Source: Actinomycetes bacterium (GTDB lineage: Bacteria; Actinomycetota; Coriobacteriia; Anaerosomatales; Anaerosomataceae). From it: a stretch of 26,705 nt of DNA. This document shows positions 1 to 7,160 of the stretch, piece by piece (the first letter of the stretch is position 1; the number at the start of each line of letters is the position of its first letter). The DNA lies in contig JALHJB010000025.1 of assembly GCA_022839745.1 (NCBI GenBank), forward strand, positions 1-26,705. The letters are read 5' to 3'. The translations under genes and the position numbers were made by a program. Under the pieces are notes generated by a model, which saw only the letters and a list, made by a program, of their open reading frames with translations, made no database searches and was not told the origin of the DNA.

Positions 1-749
1 CAGACGGCTCCGGGAAGCACGGCCTCGATCGCTGCGATCAACCCCTTGTGGGAGTCGGAGACGACGAGCTTCACGCCAGAGAGTCCTCTGGCCACGAGGC
101 CGCGCAGGAACGCCGTCCAGGCGGGACCGGACTCCTCGGTGAACGTGTCGAGCCCCACGATCTCGCGACGGCCCTCGGCGTTCACCGCGGTGGCGACGAT
201 GCAGGCGACTTTCACCACGCGTCCGCCCTCCCGCACCCGGATGGCGAGGGCATCGACCCACAGATAGGGGTAGGCACCGCCGTCGAGCGGGCGGCTGCGG
301 AAGGCGGCGACCTCCTCATCGAGGGTCTTGGCCAGACGTGAGACCTGGCTCTTGGAGATTCCCTCGATACCGAGTGTCTTGACCAGTCCGTCCACCCGCC
401 TGGTCGAGACGCCCCGCACATAGCACTCGGCGATCACGGCCACGAGCGCTCTCTCGGCGCGGCGCCGGTTCTCGAGCAGCCAGTCGGGGTAGTAGCTGCC
501 CTCGCGCAGCTTGGGCACGGCAAGCGGGATCGTGCCGACGCGAGTGTCGAGCTCGCGTTCGCGGTAGCCGTTGCGCCTGTTCACGCGCTCGTCGCTTCTC
601 TCGCGAAAGCCGGCGCCGCAGATCGCATCGGCCTCGGCGCCCATGAGCTCCTCGGCGAACACCTTGAGCATCTCGCGCATCACATCGAGATCGGCATCTT
701 CAAGCGTCTTGCGCAACCACGTCAGTCGGTCCATGTTGTCCTTGGTCAC
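1..749 (-). CDS. IS256-family (mutator-type) transposase, 3' end outside window
   Basis: DDE transposase that would catalyse movement of the insertion sequence. The minus-strand reading frame runs without a stop from the GTG at 749 to the window edge, giving about 249 residues. It contains typical IS256-family segments: CGAGFRERSDERVNRRNGY near the N-terminus, then TRRVDGLVKTLG, SKSQVSRLAKTLDEEV, and the catalytic-domain stretch YLWVDALAIRVREGGRV with an early Asp, followed by LVVSDSHKG with a second Asp. The last catalytic acidic residue lies beyond the window. GTG 749 is preceded by an AGGAGGAG ribosome site; ATG 734 is an in-frame alternative. The family call is firm. Whether the element is intact cannot be judged. 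Confidence 0.9.
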   Translation of the reverse strand, partial: MTKDNMDRLTWLRKTLEDADLDVMREMLKVFAEELMGAEADAICGAGFRERSDERVNRRNGYRERELDTRVGTIPLAVPKLREGSYYPDWLLENRRRAERALVAVIAECYVRGVSTRRVDGLVKTLGIEGISKSQVSRLAKTLDEEVAAFRSRPLDGGAYPYLWVDALAIRVREGGRVVKVACIVATAVNAEGRREIVGLDTFTEESGPAWTAFLRGLVARGLSGVKLVVSDSHKGLIAAIEAVLPGAV

Positions 750-850
750 TGTCTCCTCCTCGGTCTCGGGCTTCAATCACCCTCGAGGATGGAGCAGTGG
801 CCGCCTCATGTCAGGCGGCCGGGCCTTTGTACACCACTTCCGGGGACGTT
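1..850 (-). mobile_element. Partial IS256-type insertion sequence (5' end only)
   Basis: The non-coding end of this element lies upstream of the transposase start. It reads outward through GTGTACAAAGG (minus strand, about 825-835) to about 850, the kind of terminus seen in mutator-type elements. The inner boundary is approximate: similarity between composite repeat copies A and C begins at about 854, so the IS must end at or before that point. The opposite terminus is outside the window, so inverted repeats and target duplication cannot be checked. Confidence 0.6.
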
Positions 851-910
851 AACCGGCACTCACGCTGGGATCGCGCCCCGGATTTGTTGCCCGATTTGTT
901 GCCCAAATAC

Positions 911-1000
911 ATGGTACTTGTTGGTACTCGTTGGTACCTATTGGGACTCACCGCAGCTCTTGAGTACCAACGAGTCCCAAGTAGTCCCAATAGTCACAAG
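911..1000. repeat. 10-bp-phased inverted repeat array, copy A
   Basis: Four decamers (ATGGTACTTG, TTGGTACTCG, TTGGTACCTA, TTGGGACTCA) run from 911 to 950 with no gaps. A 10-bp spacer follows, then four inverted decamers run from 961 to 1000 (TGAGTACCAA, CGAGTCCCAA, GTAGTCCCAA, TAGTCACAAG). The consensus is TTGGKACTCR. Spacing of exactly one helical turn suggests cooperative protein binding on one DNA face, such as integrase arm-type sites, or cruciform formation. The function is inferred. Confidence 0.7.
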
Positions 1001-1005
1001 CACTA

Positions 1006-1034
1006 TCGGGATTCGAATTCCCTTGGGGGCACCA
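1006..1034 (+). other. tRNA-3'-end-like core, candidate attachment site (copy A)
   Basis: This 29-bp segment looks like a T-arm (loop ATTCGAAT flanked by GGG and CCC) followed by acceptor-like TGGGGGC, a discriminator A and an encoded CCA. No D-arm or anticodon arm precedes it, so it is not a tRNA gene. It is identical to 19869-19897, and its right 24 bases recur at 23389-23412. tRNA 3' ends are classic att cores of integrative elements. Confidence 0.6.
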
Positions 1035-1180
1035 CAAAACCGCAGGTCAGAGAAGGTGCGGTCTCTGATTTGTCGCCCGATTCGTCGCCCGATTCCATTG
1101 GCGTCGCGTCGCTCCCAACTTCCTTCCGAGACGCCAATCTACTTGCGTAAAGCAGCGGAGCGCTATCTTATGAAAGTGAA

Positions 1181-1990
1181 ATGGCGATTCAAGACGTGAC
1201 AGCCCCTGAAGACGTCTCGGCGTTCGTCGAACAGCTTCAGGCAACGGGGATCTACACGTTCTCTCACGCGGATGCGCGAGCCGCACTTCCGACGTCTGAG
1301 ATAGCGGTCGACAACGCCCTTCGCCGGCTCAAGAAGCGTGGTCGCATCGTGGCGCCGCGTCGCGGCTTCTACGTGATCGTGCCCACCGAGTACCGCACGG
1401 CTGGCTCTCCGCCGCCCTCGTGGTTCATCGACGACCTGATGGGCTTCCTCGGCCAGCCCTACTACGTGGGATTGCTATCCGCAGCAGCCATCCACGGCGC
1501 TTCTCATCAGCAGCCGATGACGTTTCAGGTCGTCACCGACCGTCCCACCCGCGGGGGCGTGGCAGGACGCGCGCGCATCACCTTCCACATGAGTCGTCAG
1601 GTCGGGGAGACTCCCGCCACCCGGGTTCAGACGGAGACCGGCACCATGCTCGTGTCCACGCCTGAATCGACGGCGTTCGATCTCGTGCGCTACTCGGAGG
1701 CCTGCGGTGGCTGGAGCAATGTCGCCACGGTGCTGCTCGAGCTCGCTGAGCGCCTCGAACCCGAAGCTCTCGGCGCGGTCGCGCAACTGCGCAAGACCCC
1801 CGCGATCCAGCGCCTCGGCTACCTGTTGGACCGAGCGGGTCAGCCCCGGCTCGCCGACTCGTTACTCCGAGTCCTCGGCTCCAAACGGTATCGGACCGTT
1901 GCGCTCGCTTCCGACGCGCCTCGGGGCGCCGCCGATGCCGTCAGTCCCTGGCGCGTGATCCCGAACCTGGATGTGGAGATCGATCTGTGA
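1181..1990 (+). CDS. abiEi: AbiEi-family antitoxin/transcriptional repressor (type IV toxin-antitoxin)
   Basis: A 269-residue protein with an N-terminal winged-helix region (about 15-65, ending GRIVAPRRGFYVIVP) that in this family binds DNA and represses the operon. The AbiEi core domain follows (YYVGLLSAAAIHGASHQQPMTFQVVT), with the characteristic STPESTAFDLVRY motif near residue 165. It overlaps the next gene through a GTGA junction, the standard abiEi-abiEii arrangement. In the family this protein counteracts the nucleotidyltransferase toxin and autoregulates. The antitoxin looks complete although the toxin behind it is broken. The start at 1181 has only a weak upstream GAAAGTGAA. Confidence 0.85.
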   Translation: MAIQDVTAPEDVSAFVEQLQATGIYTFSHADARAALPTSEIAVDNALRRLKKRGRIVAPRRGFYVIVPTEYRTAGSPPPSWFIDDLMGFLGQPYYVGLLSAAAIHGASHQQPMTFQVVTDRPTRGGVAGRARITFHMSRQVGETPATRVQTETGTMLVSTPESTAFDLVRYSEACGGWSNVATVLLELAERLEPEALGAVAQLRKTPAIQRLGYLLDRAGQPRLADSLLRVLGSKRYRTVALASDAPRGAADAVSPWRVIPNLDVEIDL

Positions 1991-2394
1991 TCCCCCGGGC
2001 CCAGATCACGGCTTGGAGAGCTTCTGCGCCGTGGCCCCAAGACGAGCAGGTCGAGCAGGACCTGGTCTTGTCGAGAGCCCTCACCGCGATCTTCGGCCGC
2101 CCTTCCTTGCGAGAGGCGCTCGCCTTCCGCGGCGGGACCGCTCTGCACAAGCTCCACTTCGATCTTCCGGGGCGCTACTCGGAGGACCTTGATCTCGTGC
2201 AGGTCGAGGCCGGCCCGATCGGTCCGGTGCTTGCGGAGCTGCGCGAGGCGCTCGACCCGTGGCTACTCGATGGAGGTGGATGTCGTGGAGGCAGCACGCG
2301 CGGACCGCACCAAGGTCGCTCTCTGCACCATACTGGTGGCGATGCTCCTCATGGGTTGCGACCCTGTGTGGAGCATCAACTCTGCTGCGGATGA
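1987..2394 (+). pseudogene. abiEii: Truncated AbiEii nucleotidyltransferase toxin
   Basis: The first 90 or so residues are a good AbiEii N-terminus. They include LAFRGGTALHKLHF followed by GRYSEDLDLV, the GS/GGT plus DxD nucleotidyltransferase signature that binds NTP and metal. Family resemblance stops at about DPWL (near 2265). The frame then runs through unrelated Gly/Arg-rich residues to a stop at 2394. Family members are usually around 270-300 residues, so roughly two thirds is missing and the toxin is almost certainly dead. The start is GTG 1987, overlapping the antitoxin stop. A new gene begins inside the scrambled tail, so the break looks like a deletion or recombination junction. Confidence 0.8.
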
Positions 2395-2881
2395 AGACAT
2401 GAACGCGGCGATGGAGGCGCGGGAGGCGAAGGAGCGCGCGGCGAAAGAGAGTGACAGCCAAAGCACGCAGCCTCAGGAGACTGCTCCTTCTGACCAAGAG
2501 GAAGGCGCACTGACCGGAGCGCAAGAAGATCCTGCCACGGGACCCATTTCAGCCGAAGAAATGGCTGGCACCTATAGCGCGAGCGCAGCACTGCAACATC
2601 TGGAAGAAGACGTGGAGTCTCCAAAGAGCCTGCCGGTGACACTGCAACTCAACGAAGCCGGGACAGGCACAGTGAACGTGAACGGCTATGGCGGCGAAGC
2701 CCAATGCGCAGGCAGCGCTGTCAGTTTCTTCGTGAGTATGGAGGAGGATGGCACAGCGGTTCTGTGTCAGTTCAAGGGTACGGCGAGCAGGAGCGGCAGC
2801 CAGATCGTGATCACCGGGAACATGGACTTCTCCATGGTGGGCGTTACCTTCGCCTCCTATTCCTGGACGGCGCAGAAGTAG
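2285..2881 (+). CDS. Hypothetical lipoprotein
   Basis: A 198-residue protein. It has a short positively charged N-terminus, a hydrophobic stretch (VALCTILVAMLLMGC) ending in a lipobox Cys, then a low-complexity acidic/Ala/Glu/Gln linker (EAREAKERAAKESDSQSTQPQE). A compact C-terminal domain (GTYSASAALQHL to SYSWTAQK) contains two further cysteines (near QCAGS and LCQFKG). I do not recognise a family; this resembles generic actinobacterial secreted lipoproteins with a small beta-rich domain. I choose GTG 2285 because a perfect GGAGGTGG lies 8 nt upstream. ATG 2270 would put that site inside the gene. It overlaps the broken toxin frame, so the junction lies just upstream. Confidence 0.65.
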   Translation: MEAARADRTKVALCTILVAMLLMGCDPVWSINSAADEDMNAAMEAREAKERAAKESDSQSTQPQETAPSDQEEGALTGAQEDPATGPISAEEMAGTYSASAALQHLEEDVESPKSLPVTLQLNEAGTGTVNVNGYGGEAQCAGSAVSFFVSMEEDGTAVLCQFKGTASRSGSQIVITGNMDFSMVGVTFASYSWTAQK

Positions 2882-2998
2882 GCCATCTGGTCGCCCCCTG
2901 CAGCATCGGGTCCAAGCGGCCCGCGCTGCATGCATCAGGTTTCGTCGGCATCCTGCCAGCCAGGCGTGAGCGCTGACCTCAGAGCGCTCGGTGACTGA

Positions 2999-3118
2999 AT
3001 GCTCTTCGTGGACCTCGAAGGTCACGTTGAGGATCCCCGCATGCGCCTCGCACTCGACTGCCTGCGCCTGAATCTGCGCGAAGTGAAGGTGCTCGGCAGC
3101 TATCCCGTAGAGCGGTAG
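2999..3118 (+). pseudogene. pheA: 3' remnant of prephenate dehydratase (pheA), ACT-domain tail
   Basis: The frame encodes MLFVDLEGHVEDPR, then about 17 residues, then VKVLGSYPVER and a stop. This is the characteristic C-terminal end of the ACT regulatory domain of prephenate dehydratase (FFVDLEGH...LKVLGSYP). A stop codon lies immediately upstream in frame, and no dehydratase catalytic domain precedes it. Only about 39 codons of a normally 270-residue enzyme survive. It therefore marks the edge of an older chromosomal segment cut by deletion or insertion. The 2882-2998 interval shows nothing I recognise. Confidence 0.75.
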
Positions 3119-3216
3119 GCCGGATCTCCCCGTTCCCAACTGGGGCCCCACTGTGATACAAGGTATAAGCATATCGGAACAGCCCGATAAGGAAACTGAG
3201 TAGCAGGAGGTTCCCA
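3119..3216 (+). promoter_or_regulatory. Probable leader/promoter region of the sao-hgc cluster
   Basis: This is the only sizeable gap ahead of the long plus-strand cluster. It has an AT-richer core with a TATAAG -10-like hexamer at 3164-3169, though no good -35 is visible. A dyad TATCGG-N6-CCGATA at 3172-3189 lies just downstream of the -10 candidate, where an operator could act. A clear AGGAGG ribosome site precedes the ATG at 3217. Promoter and operator roles are inferred from position only. Confidence 0.35.
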
Positions 3217-4497
3217 ATGAGCGATCAGTCTGTCGACTATCATCCGATGTGGGCCGAGCTCGGCCTCGACCTGCCTTCGCACGACGCGCTGCTCGGCGCG
3301 GTGGGCCAGCTGTTCGGCGATGCCTACCTCACGCAGGAGAACCGCCCGAAGGGCATGGACTACCTCAACTTCGTGCTCTCCGAGGTCCACGGTCTTCGCA
3401 TCAAGGAGCTCGACGACTTCCGCAAGGCCGGCGGCAAGGTCTTCGGCACGTTCTGTCTCTACGTGCCCGAGGAGATCATCCGCGCGGCGGGTGGCTGGTG
3501 CGTGGGCCTGTGCGCCGGCGCGGAGTTCGCCTACGACCAGGTCGAGCAGATCATGCCGCGCAACACCTGCGCGCTCATCAAGAGCTTCATGGGCTTCAAA
3601 CTTGCGAAGGTGTGTCCATACATCGAGTCGGCGGACCTCGTCATCGGCGAGACCACGTGCGACGGCAAGAAGAAGGCCTACGAGCTCCTCGGCGAGATCC
3701 ACAACACGTGGGTCATGGAGCTTCCGCAGATGAAGCGTCCGCAGGACCTGGAGATGTGGAAGGGCGAGATCCGAGAGCTGGTGAAGAAGGCCGAGGAGAT
3801 CACCGGCAACACCATCACCGCCGAGAGCCTACGCGCGTCGATCAAGGAAGTGAACGACAAGCGCCGCGCGCTACAGCGCATCGCCGCGGCGTGCAAAGCC
3901 GACCCGGCGCCGATCTCCGGCAAGGACCGCCTGCTCGCAACGCAGGTGGCCTTCTACGATGACGTACCGCGTTTCACCCAGATGATGAACGCGCTCGCTG
4001 ACGAGCTCGACCAGCGCGTCGCTGCGGGCGAGGGTGTGGCACACAAGGGCGCCAAGCGCGTGCTCGTGACCGGAACACCGATGGCGCTCCCGAACTGGAA
4101 GCTCCACGACATCATCGAGAAGGCCGGCGCCGTGGTGGTGGCCGAGGAGATGTGCACCGGTAGCCGCTACTACCAGGACCTTGTGGACGAGAACGCGGCC
4201 ACGCTCGATGAGATGATCGATGACATCGCCGAGAAGTACCTCGACATCAATTGCGCATGCTTCACGCCCAACAAAGGCCGCATCGACGATGTCGTTCGCA
4301 TGGCCAAGGAGTACGGCGCAGACGGCGTGATCGACTATTCGCTGCAGTTCTGCGGTCTGTACGAGATGGAGAGCAATGGTGTGGAGAGCGCAGTCCGCGA
4401 AGCAGGGCTGCCGGTCCTGAAGGTCACGACCGACTACTCGATGGAAGACGTGGGTCAGCTCGCCACGCGTGTCGAAGCGTTCCTCGAGATGCTCTAG
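3217..4497 (+). CDS. Double-cubane-cluster-type anaerobic reductase (HgdB/YjiM-like)
   Basis: A 426-residue member of the 2-hydroxyacyl-CoA dehydratase superfamily. It is closest in architecture to stand-alone double-cubane-cluster proteins (YjiM-like), not to true dehydratase subunits. Conserved cysteines appear as GTFCLYVPEEII (C80), RNTCALIKS (C118), KVCPYIE (C133) and GETTCDGKKKAYEL (C148). Later motifs are EEMCTGSRYY, CACFTPNKGRIDD and the C-terminal TDYSMEDVGQL-RVEAFLEML. In the family these proteins hold an 8Fe-9S double cubane and perform ATP-dependent low-potential reductions powered by an activase. The activase gene follows after only 4 nt. The substrate is unknown; the metal-related neighbours suggest a role in organometal or corrinoid chemistry. 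Confidence 0.85.
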   Translation: MSDQSVDYHPMWAELGLDLPSHDALLGAVGQLFGDAYLTQENRPKGMDYLNFVLSEVHGLRIKELDDFRKAGGKVFGTFCLYVPEEIIRAAGGWCVGLCAGAEFAYDQVEQIMPRNTCALIKSFMGFKLAKVCPYIESADLVIGETTCDGKKKAYELLGEIHNTWVMELPQMKRPQDLEMWKGEIRELVKKAEEITGNTITAESLRASIKEVNDKRRALQRIAAACKADPAPISGKDRLLATQVAFYDDVPRFTQMMNALADELDQRVAAGEGVAHKGAKRVLVTGTPMALPNWKLHDIIEKAGAVVVAEEMCTGSRYYQDLVDENAATLDEMIDDIAEKYLDINCACFTPNKGRIDDVVRMAKEYGADGVIDYSLQFCGLYEMESNGVESAVREAGLPVLKVTTDYSMEDVGQLATRVEAFLEML

Positions 4498-4501
4498 GCG
4501 G

Positions 4502-5248
4502 ATGCGGGTACTCGGGCTTGATATCGGTTCCAGAAGCGTGGACGCCGTGTGGCTCGACGATAGCCGGATCGTCGATTGGGCGGTCGCTGACTCGGGGTTC
4601 GACCCCGGGTCAGCCGCGGCCGCCTTCGTCGACCGCTGCGCGCACGACGTGATCGTGTCGACCGGGTACGGGAGACATGCCGCCAAGGAGCGCTTCGGCG
4701 GCACCGCGGTCACCGAGATCACCGCGTATGGCACGGGCGCCGCGGTGCTCTTTCCGGAGGCCGCCTCCGTGCTCGACATCGGCGGCCAGGACACCAAGGT
4801 GATCACGCTCGGCCACGGCGGACGCGTGACCGATTTCGAGATGAACGATAAGTGCGCCGCAGGCACAGGGAAGTTCCTTGAAGTGATGGCCCGTGCCCTC
4901 GGCTACTCGCTCGAGGAGATGGCTGAGTGCGCACTGGAGGCAGAGGCGGGCATCGCGATCTCCAGCATGTGCACCGTGTTCGCAGAGAGCGAGGTCACCG
5001 GGCTCGTGCATCGCGGCGAGAATCGGGCGCGCATTGCCCGCGGCCTGCACGACTCGATAGCCAAGCGCACTCTCGGCTCGCTCAAGCGGGTGAACGCGCA
5101 GGGCCCGCTTGTGTTCGCGGGCGGCGTGGCCAAGAACCCGGCCATGGTGGCGCTCATCACCGAGGGGTTTGCCGGTGAGGTGCGCGTGCCGGATGAGGCC
5201 GAGATCGTGGGCGCTTACGGTGCGGCACTGAGCGCCGCGGTTGAATAG
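4502..5248 (+). CDS. ATP-dependent activase of dehydratase/double-cubane reductase (BadF/HgdC/YjiL family)
   Basis: A 248-residue ASKHA-fold ATPase. Visible motifs are the phosphate-1 loop GLDIGSRSVDAV (residues 5-16), STGYGRHAA (53-61), LDIGGQDTKVI (91-101), the cluster-ligand MNDKCAAGTGKFLE (C118), SSMCTVFAESEV (C157), GGVAKNPAM and a terminal VGAYGAALSAAVE. In the family a homodimer holds one 4Fe-4S cluster through these two cysteines and uses ATP to push an electron to the partner protein. The start at ATG 4502 fits the family N-terminus; further upstream the frame lies inside the preceding gene. Its partner is surely the reductase just before it. The last 14 residues are nearly duplicated at 18538-18579. 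Confidence 0.9.
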   Translation: MRVLGLDIGSRSVDAVWLDDSRIVDWAVADSGFDPGSAAAAFVDRCAHDVIVSTGYGRHAAKERFGGTAVTEITAYGTGAAVLFPEAASVLDIGGQDTKVITLGHGGRVTDFEMNDKCAAGTGKFLEVMARALGYSLEEMAECALEAEAGIAISSMCTVFAESEVTGLVHRGENRARIARGLHDSIAKRTLGSLKRVNAQGPLVFAGGVAKNPAMVALITEGFAGEVRVPDEAEIVGAYGAALSAAVE

Positions 5249-5260
5249 GGGGTTCGCACA

Positions 5261-5524
5261 ATGCCCAGAGCACTCGTTGAGTTCATAAACACGTGCCCGC
5301 ACTGCGCGGGCTTTGAGCGCGACGTTCGCGAAGTGGCGGCCACCTATCCCGACAGGGTAGACGTGCACATTCACGTCGCAGGGAGAGACGTCGACTACAT
5401 CAGGCGCTACGGCGTGGTCTCACGCGGAACGCTAATCATCAACGGGACCGATCGATACGAGGAGCCCAGCCGCTCGCTCATCGAGCGAGTCGTCGCCGAG
5501 GCTGTGGCAGAGGCGGGCGCGTAG
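5261..5524 (+). CDS. saoT: Thioredoxin-like protein, SaoT-type
   Basis: An 87-residue single-domain thioredoxin/glutaredoxin-like protein with an N-terminal strand and a CPHC redox motif (C12, C15 in FINTCPHCAGFE), plus a C-terminal beta strand TLIINGTDRYEEPS. There is no signal peptide, so it is cytoplasmic. It lies 12 nt after the activase and directly abuts the permease gene. Thioredoxin-like proteins at this position belong to the SAO family set as I remember it, where the motif may carry Sec; here both positions are Cys. The likely role is thiol transfer to a metal species or reduction of a neighbour such as the lyase. A paralogue with CPDC lies at 17029. The exact SaoT assignment between the two is not certain. 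Confidence 0.7.
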   Translation: MPRALVEFINTCPHCAGFERDVREVAATYPDRVDVHIHVAGRDVDYIRRYGVVSRGTLIINGTDRYEEPSRSLIERVVAEAVAEAGA

Positions 5525-6616
5525 ATGACCGGCGCCGTCACCAAGACACTCACCGCAGCTCTCGACATCCTCAACGGGGCGTCCGTGTGGCTGATACTGA
5601 GTTTCGCTCTGGCCGGGCTGATCCACGCCCTCGTCAGTCCGGACAGGCTGCAACGCACGCTTGGGAACAGCCGCTTGTCGACACTGGCGAAGGCGACTGT
5701 CTCAGGCATGCTCCTGCCGATCTGCAGCTGCGGCGTCATCCCGATCGGGCTTTCGCTCTACTACTCAGGTGCGTACCTGGGGCCGACGCTGGCATTCATG
5801 GCCGCGACGCCCATCATAAATCCCGCGGCGGTCATCCTCGCGTACTCGCTGCTCGGGTGGAGGATCGCGACCATCTACCTGATAGCGGGCTTCGTGGTGC
5901 CCATGATCATCGGGTTCGTAGGAAACCGCCTCGGCGGCTCAAGCCTGCGCGCGCCCGGACTTGAGGAGGGCGCACCGGCGGCGGTACCGGCGATTTCGCA
6001 CATGGCACCTCTGAAGGACCGTCTTGCTGCAGGTCAGCGCTGGGGGTTCGCCGAACTCGGACTCATGGTGAGCAGGTACGTGGTGGTGGGGATGCTGCTG
6101 GCGGGAGCAATCATCGCGCTGGTGCCCCAGAGCCTCATACAGGCATACCTGGGCGACCCTGGGGCGCTGTCCCTGGGGGCAGGCGCCATCCTCGGCGCCA
6201 TCATGTACGTCTGCGCAGTCGGCCACATACCGTTCACCGCTGCCCTCGTGGCGAGCGGCGCGGCACCGGGACTGGCCCTGACCTTTCTCATGACGGGTGC
6301 CGCCACAAACGCACCCGAGCTTCTGAGTATCTGGAAGCTCATGGGCCGTCGTCCGGCGATCATCTACTCAGTCCTCCTCGTACTCGCCTCCTTCGCGGTT
6401 GGCGCAATCGCGAATGCGCTGCTTGGGCCCGGCTTCGTACCCACGTTCGACACCTCTGGCTCCGAAGCCGCAGTCGGCTTCGCGACCGCGCTCTCGGGAT
6501 GGTCGCCCGTGGCGCTGGAGTGGGCGTGCTCGGCTGCCGTCATCGCGATGGGGGCGTACGCGTGGTGGACCTGGGCGACGACACTCGTTCGCGGGCGCGC
6601 AACGGTGGTGGCGTGA
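5525..6616 (+). CDS. saoE: CSCG-motif permease (SaoE/ArsP-like efflux transporter)
   Basis: A 363-residue integral membrane protein of the ArsP/SO_0444-type permease family. The first bundle spans about residues 18-145 and includes the diagnostic LPICSCGVIPIG (C67, C69) at a membrane edge and AATPIINPAAVILAYSLLG. A soluble loop follows (about 146-185), then a second bundle with VCAVGHIPFTAAL and MTGAATNAPELL. Related proteins export organoarsenicals or soft metals through the paired cysteines. Its start immediately follows the SaoT stop and its stop overlaps the next ATG. In this context I infer export of an organometal or a released metal. The substrate is not deducible from sequence. Confidence 0.8.
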   Translation: MTGAVTKTLTAALDILNGASVWLILSFALAGLIHALVSPDRLQRTLGNSRLSTLAKATVSGMLLPICSCGVIPIGLSLYYSGAYLGPTLAFMAATPIINPAAVILAYSLLGWRIATIYLIAGFVVPMIIGFVGNRLGGSSLRAPGLEEGAPAAVPAISHMAPLKDRLAAGQRWGFAELGLMVSRYVVVGMLLAGAIIALVPQSLIQAYLGDPGALSLGAGAILGAIMYVCAVGHIPFTAALVASGAAPGLALTFLMTGAATNAPELLSIWKLMGRRPAIIYSVLLVLASFAVGAIANALLGPGFVPTFDTSGSEAAVGFATALSGWSPVALEWACSAAVIAMGAYAWWTWATTLVRGRATVVA

Positions 6617-7071
6617 TGAAGCGGTGGCCGCTTGTTGGCCTGGCAATCTGCGTATTCGCCCTCGCCGGATGCACGCCAGGTCCGGGAGTCGGCCCATCGC
6701 CAACTACCGAGGTGTCCGACGAGCAACTCCTCGCGGCGTTCGGGACGCTGCGCCCCGGCGCCGAGGTCATCGCGAGTGCCGCGGGAGACGTGAGCGGCGA
6801 TGGAGTGGGCGACCTCGTGGTGATCTTCGCGAAAGGCGACGGACGCAATGGGTTGCTCGTGGTGCTTGGCGGCGACGTTCCAAGCCTCACCAACGATCTT
6901 CCCGCGCCGGCTGAGAACCAGTCGATCACACTCCGCGACATCGACGAGGCGGCTCCAACGGAGTTCACCGTTCAAGGCTCCAAGGGAGCGAACATCGGTT
7001 ATGCCATCTACCGGATCGAGGACGGCCGGTTGAGCGATTTGTTCGGTGAGGGGATGGAGGACTGCTGCTGA
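6616..7071 (+). CDS. saoC: Cys-Cys-COOH lipoprotein, SaoC-type
   Basis: A 151-residue lipoprotein. It has an N-terminal KRWPLVGLAICVFALAGC signal with lipobox, a Pro-rich linker, then a domain with DVSGDGVGDLVVIFA resembling an FG-GAP/EF-hand-like Ca-binding segment. It ends GEGMEDCC, two cysteines as the final residues before TGA. That vicinal C-terminal pair is the hallmark of the family I remember as the Cys-Cys-COOH (seleno)protein SaoC, where one Cys can be Sec; here both are Cys. Vicinal thiols at a free C-terminus suit binding of Hg(II) or organometals at the outer membrane face. ATG 6616 overlaps the permease stop (ATGA). Translation from further upstream would destroy the signal peptide. 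Confidence 0.8.
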   Translation: MKRWPLVGLAICVFALAGCTPGPGVGPSPTTEVSDEQLLAAFGTLRPGAEVIASAAGDVSGDGVGDLVVIFAKGDGRNGLLVVLGGDVPSLTNDLPAPAENQSITLRDIDEAAPTEFTVQGSKGANIGYAIYRIEDGRLSDLFGEGMEDCC

Positions 7072-7160
7072 GTGAGTGGTTCTGCGTTGGGGGGTGCCCC
7101 AGGGGGGCGACCCGGTGGATAGGCGGACCGTGTAAGGGCTCGAATCAACTAGGAGGAACG

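Larger units (their letters stand above)
854..1110 (+). repeat. Composite repeat copy A (12-mers, decamer palindrome, tRNA-3'-like core)
   Basis: First of three copies of a composite element (B at 19741-20049, C at 22224-23606). In order it holds two tandem GATTTGTTGCCC 12-mers (881-904), a decamer-phased inverted repeat (911-1000), a tRNA-3'-end-like core (1006-1034), and a short right part with the CGCAGGTCA motif. It closes with further degenerate 12-mers (GATTTGTCGCCC, GATTCGTCGCCC) at about 1067-1092. It lacks the 32-nt hairpin seen in copies B and C. Copy A shares 29 identical contiguous bases with B across the core. I see no convincing gene here; the ORFs that cross it have no recognisable content. 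An attachment-site scar is the likeliest reading, by inference. Confidence 0.65.

Noticed and set aside
881..1092. CRISPR array from the repeated 12-mers and decamers
   Set aside because: Repeat units are 10-12 bp and contiguous, with no 20-40 bp unique spacers and no cas genes.
789..1199. ORFs of 117-136 codons across composite repeat A, and similar ones at 19616-20145
   Set aside because: They translate repeat DNA and appear only because the repeats lack stops. No ribosome site or protein family.
2549..3217. Long minus-strand ORF of 222 codons opposite the lipoprotein and pheA remnant
   Set aside because: It is antisense to better-supported frames and its sequence resembles no known protein.
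7069..7110. The TGA ending the Cys-Cys lipoprotein as a possible Sec codon
   Set aside because: The following codons give no family-like sequence, and proteins of this type end with the cysteine pair, so it is read as a true stop.
7072..7160. GGGGTGCCCC palindromic G/C-rich patch before the binding-protein gene as a terminator
   Set aside because: The stem is short and no T-run follows. The operon probably continues, so I left it unannotated.
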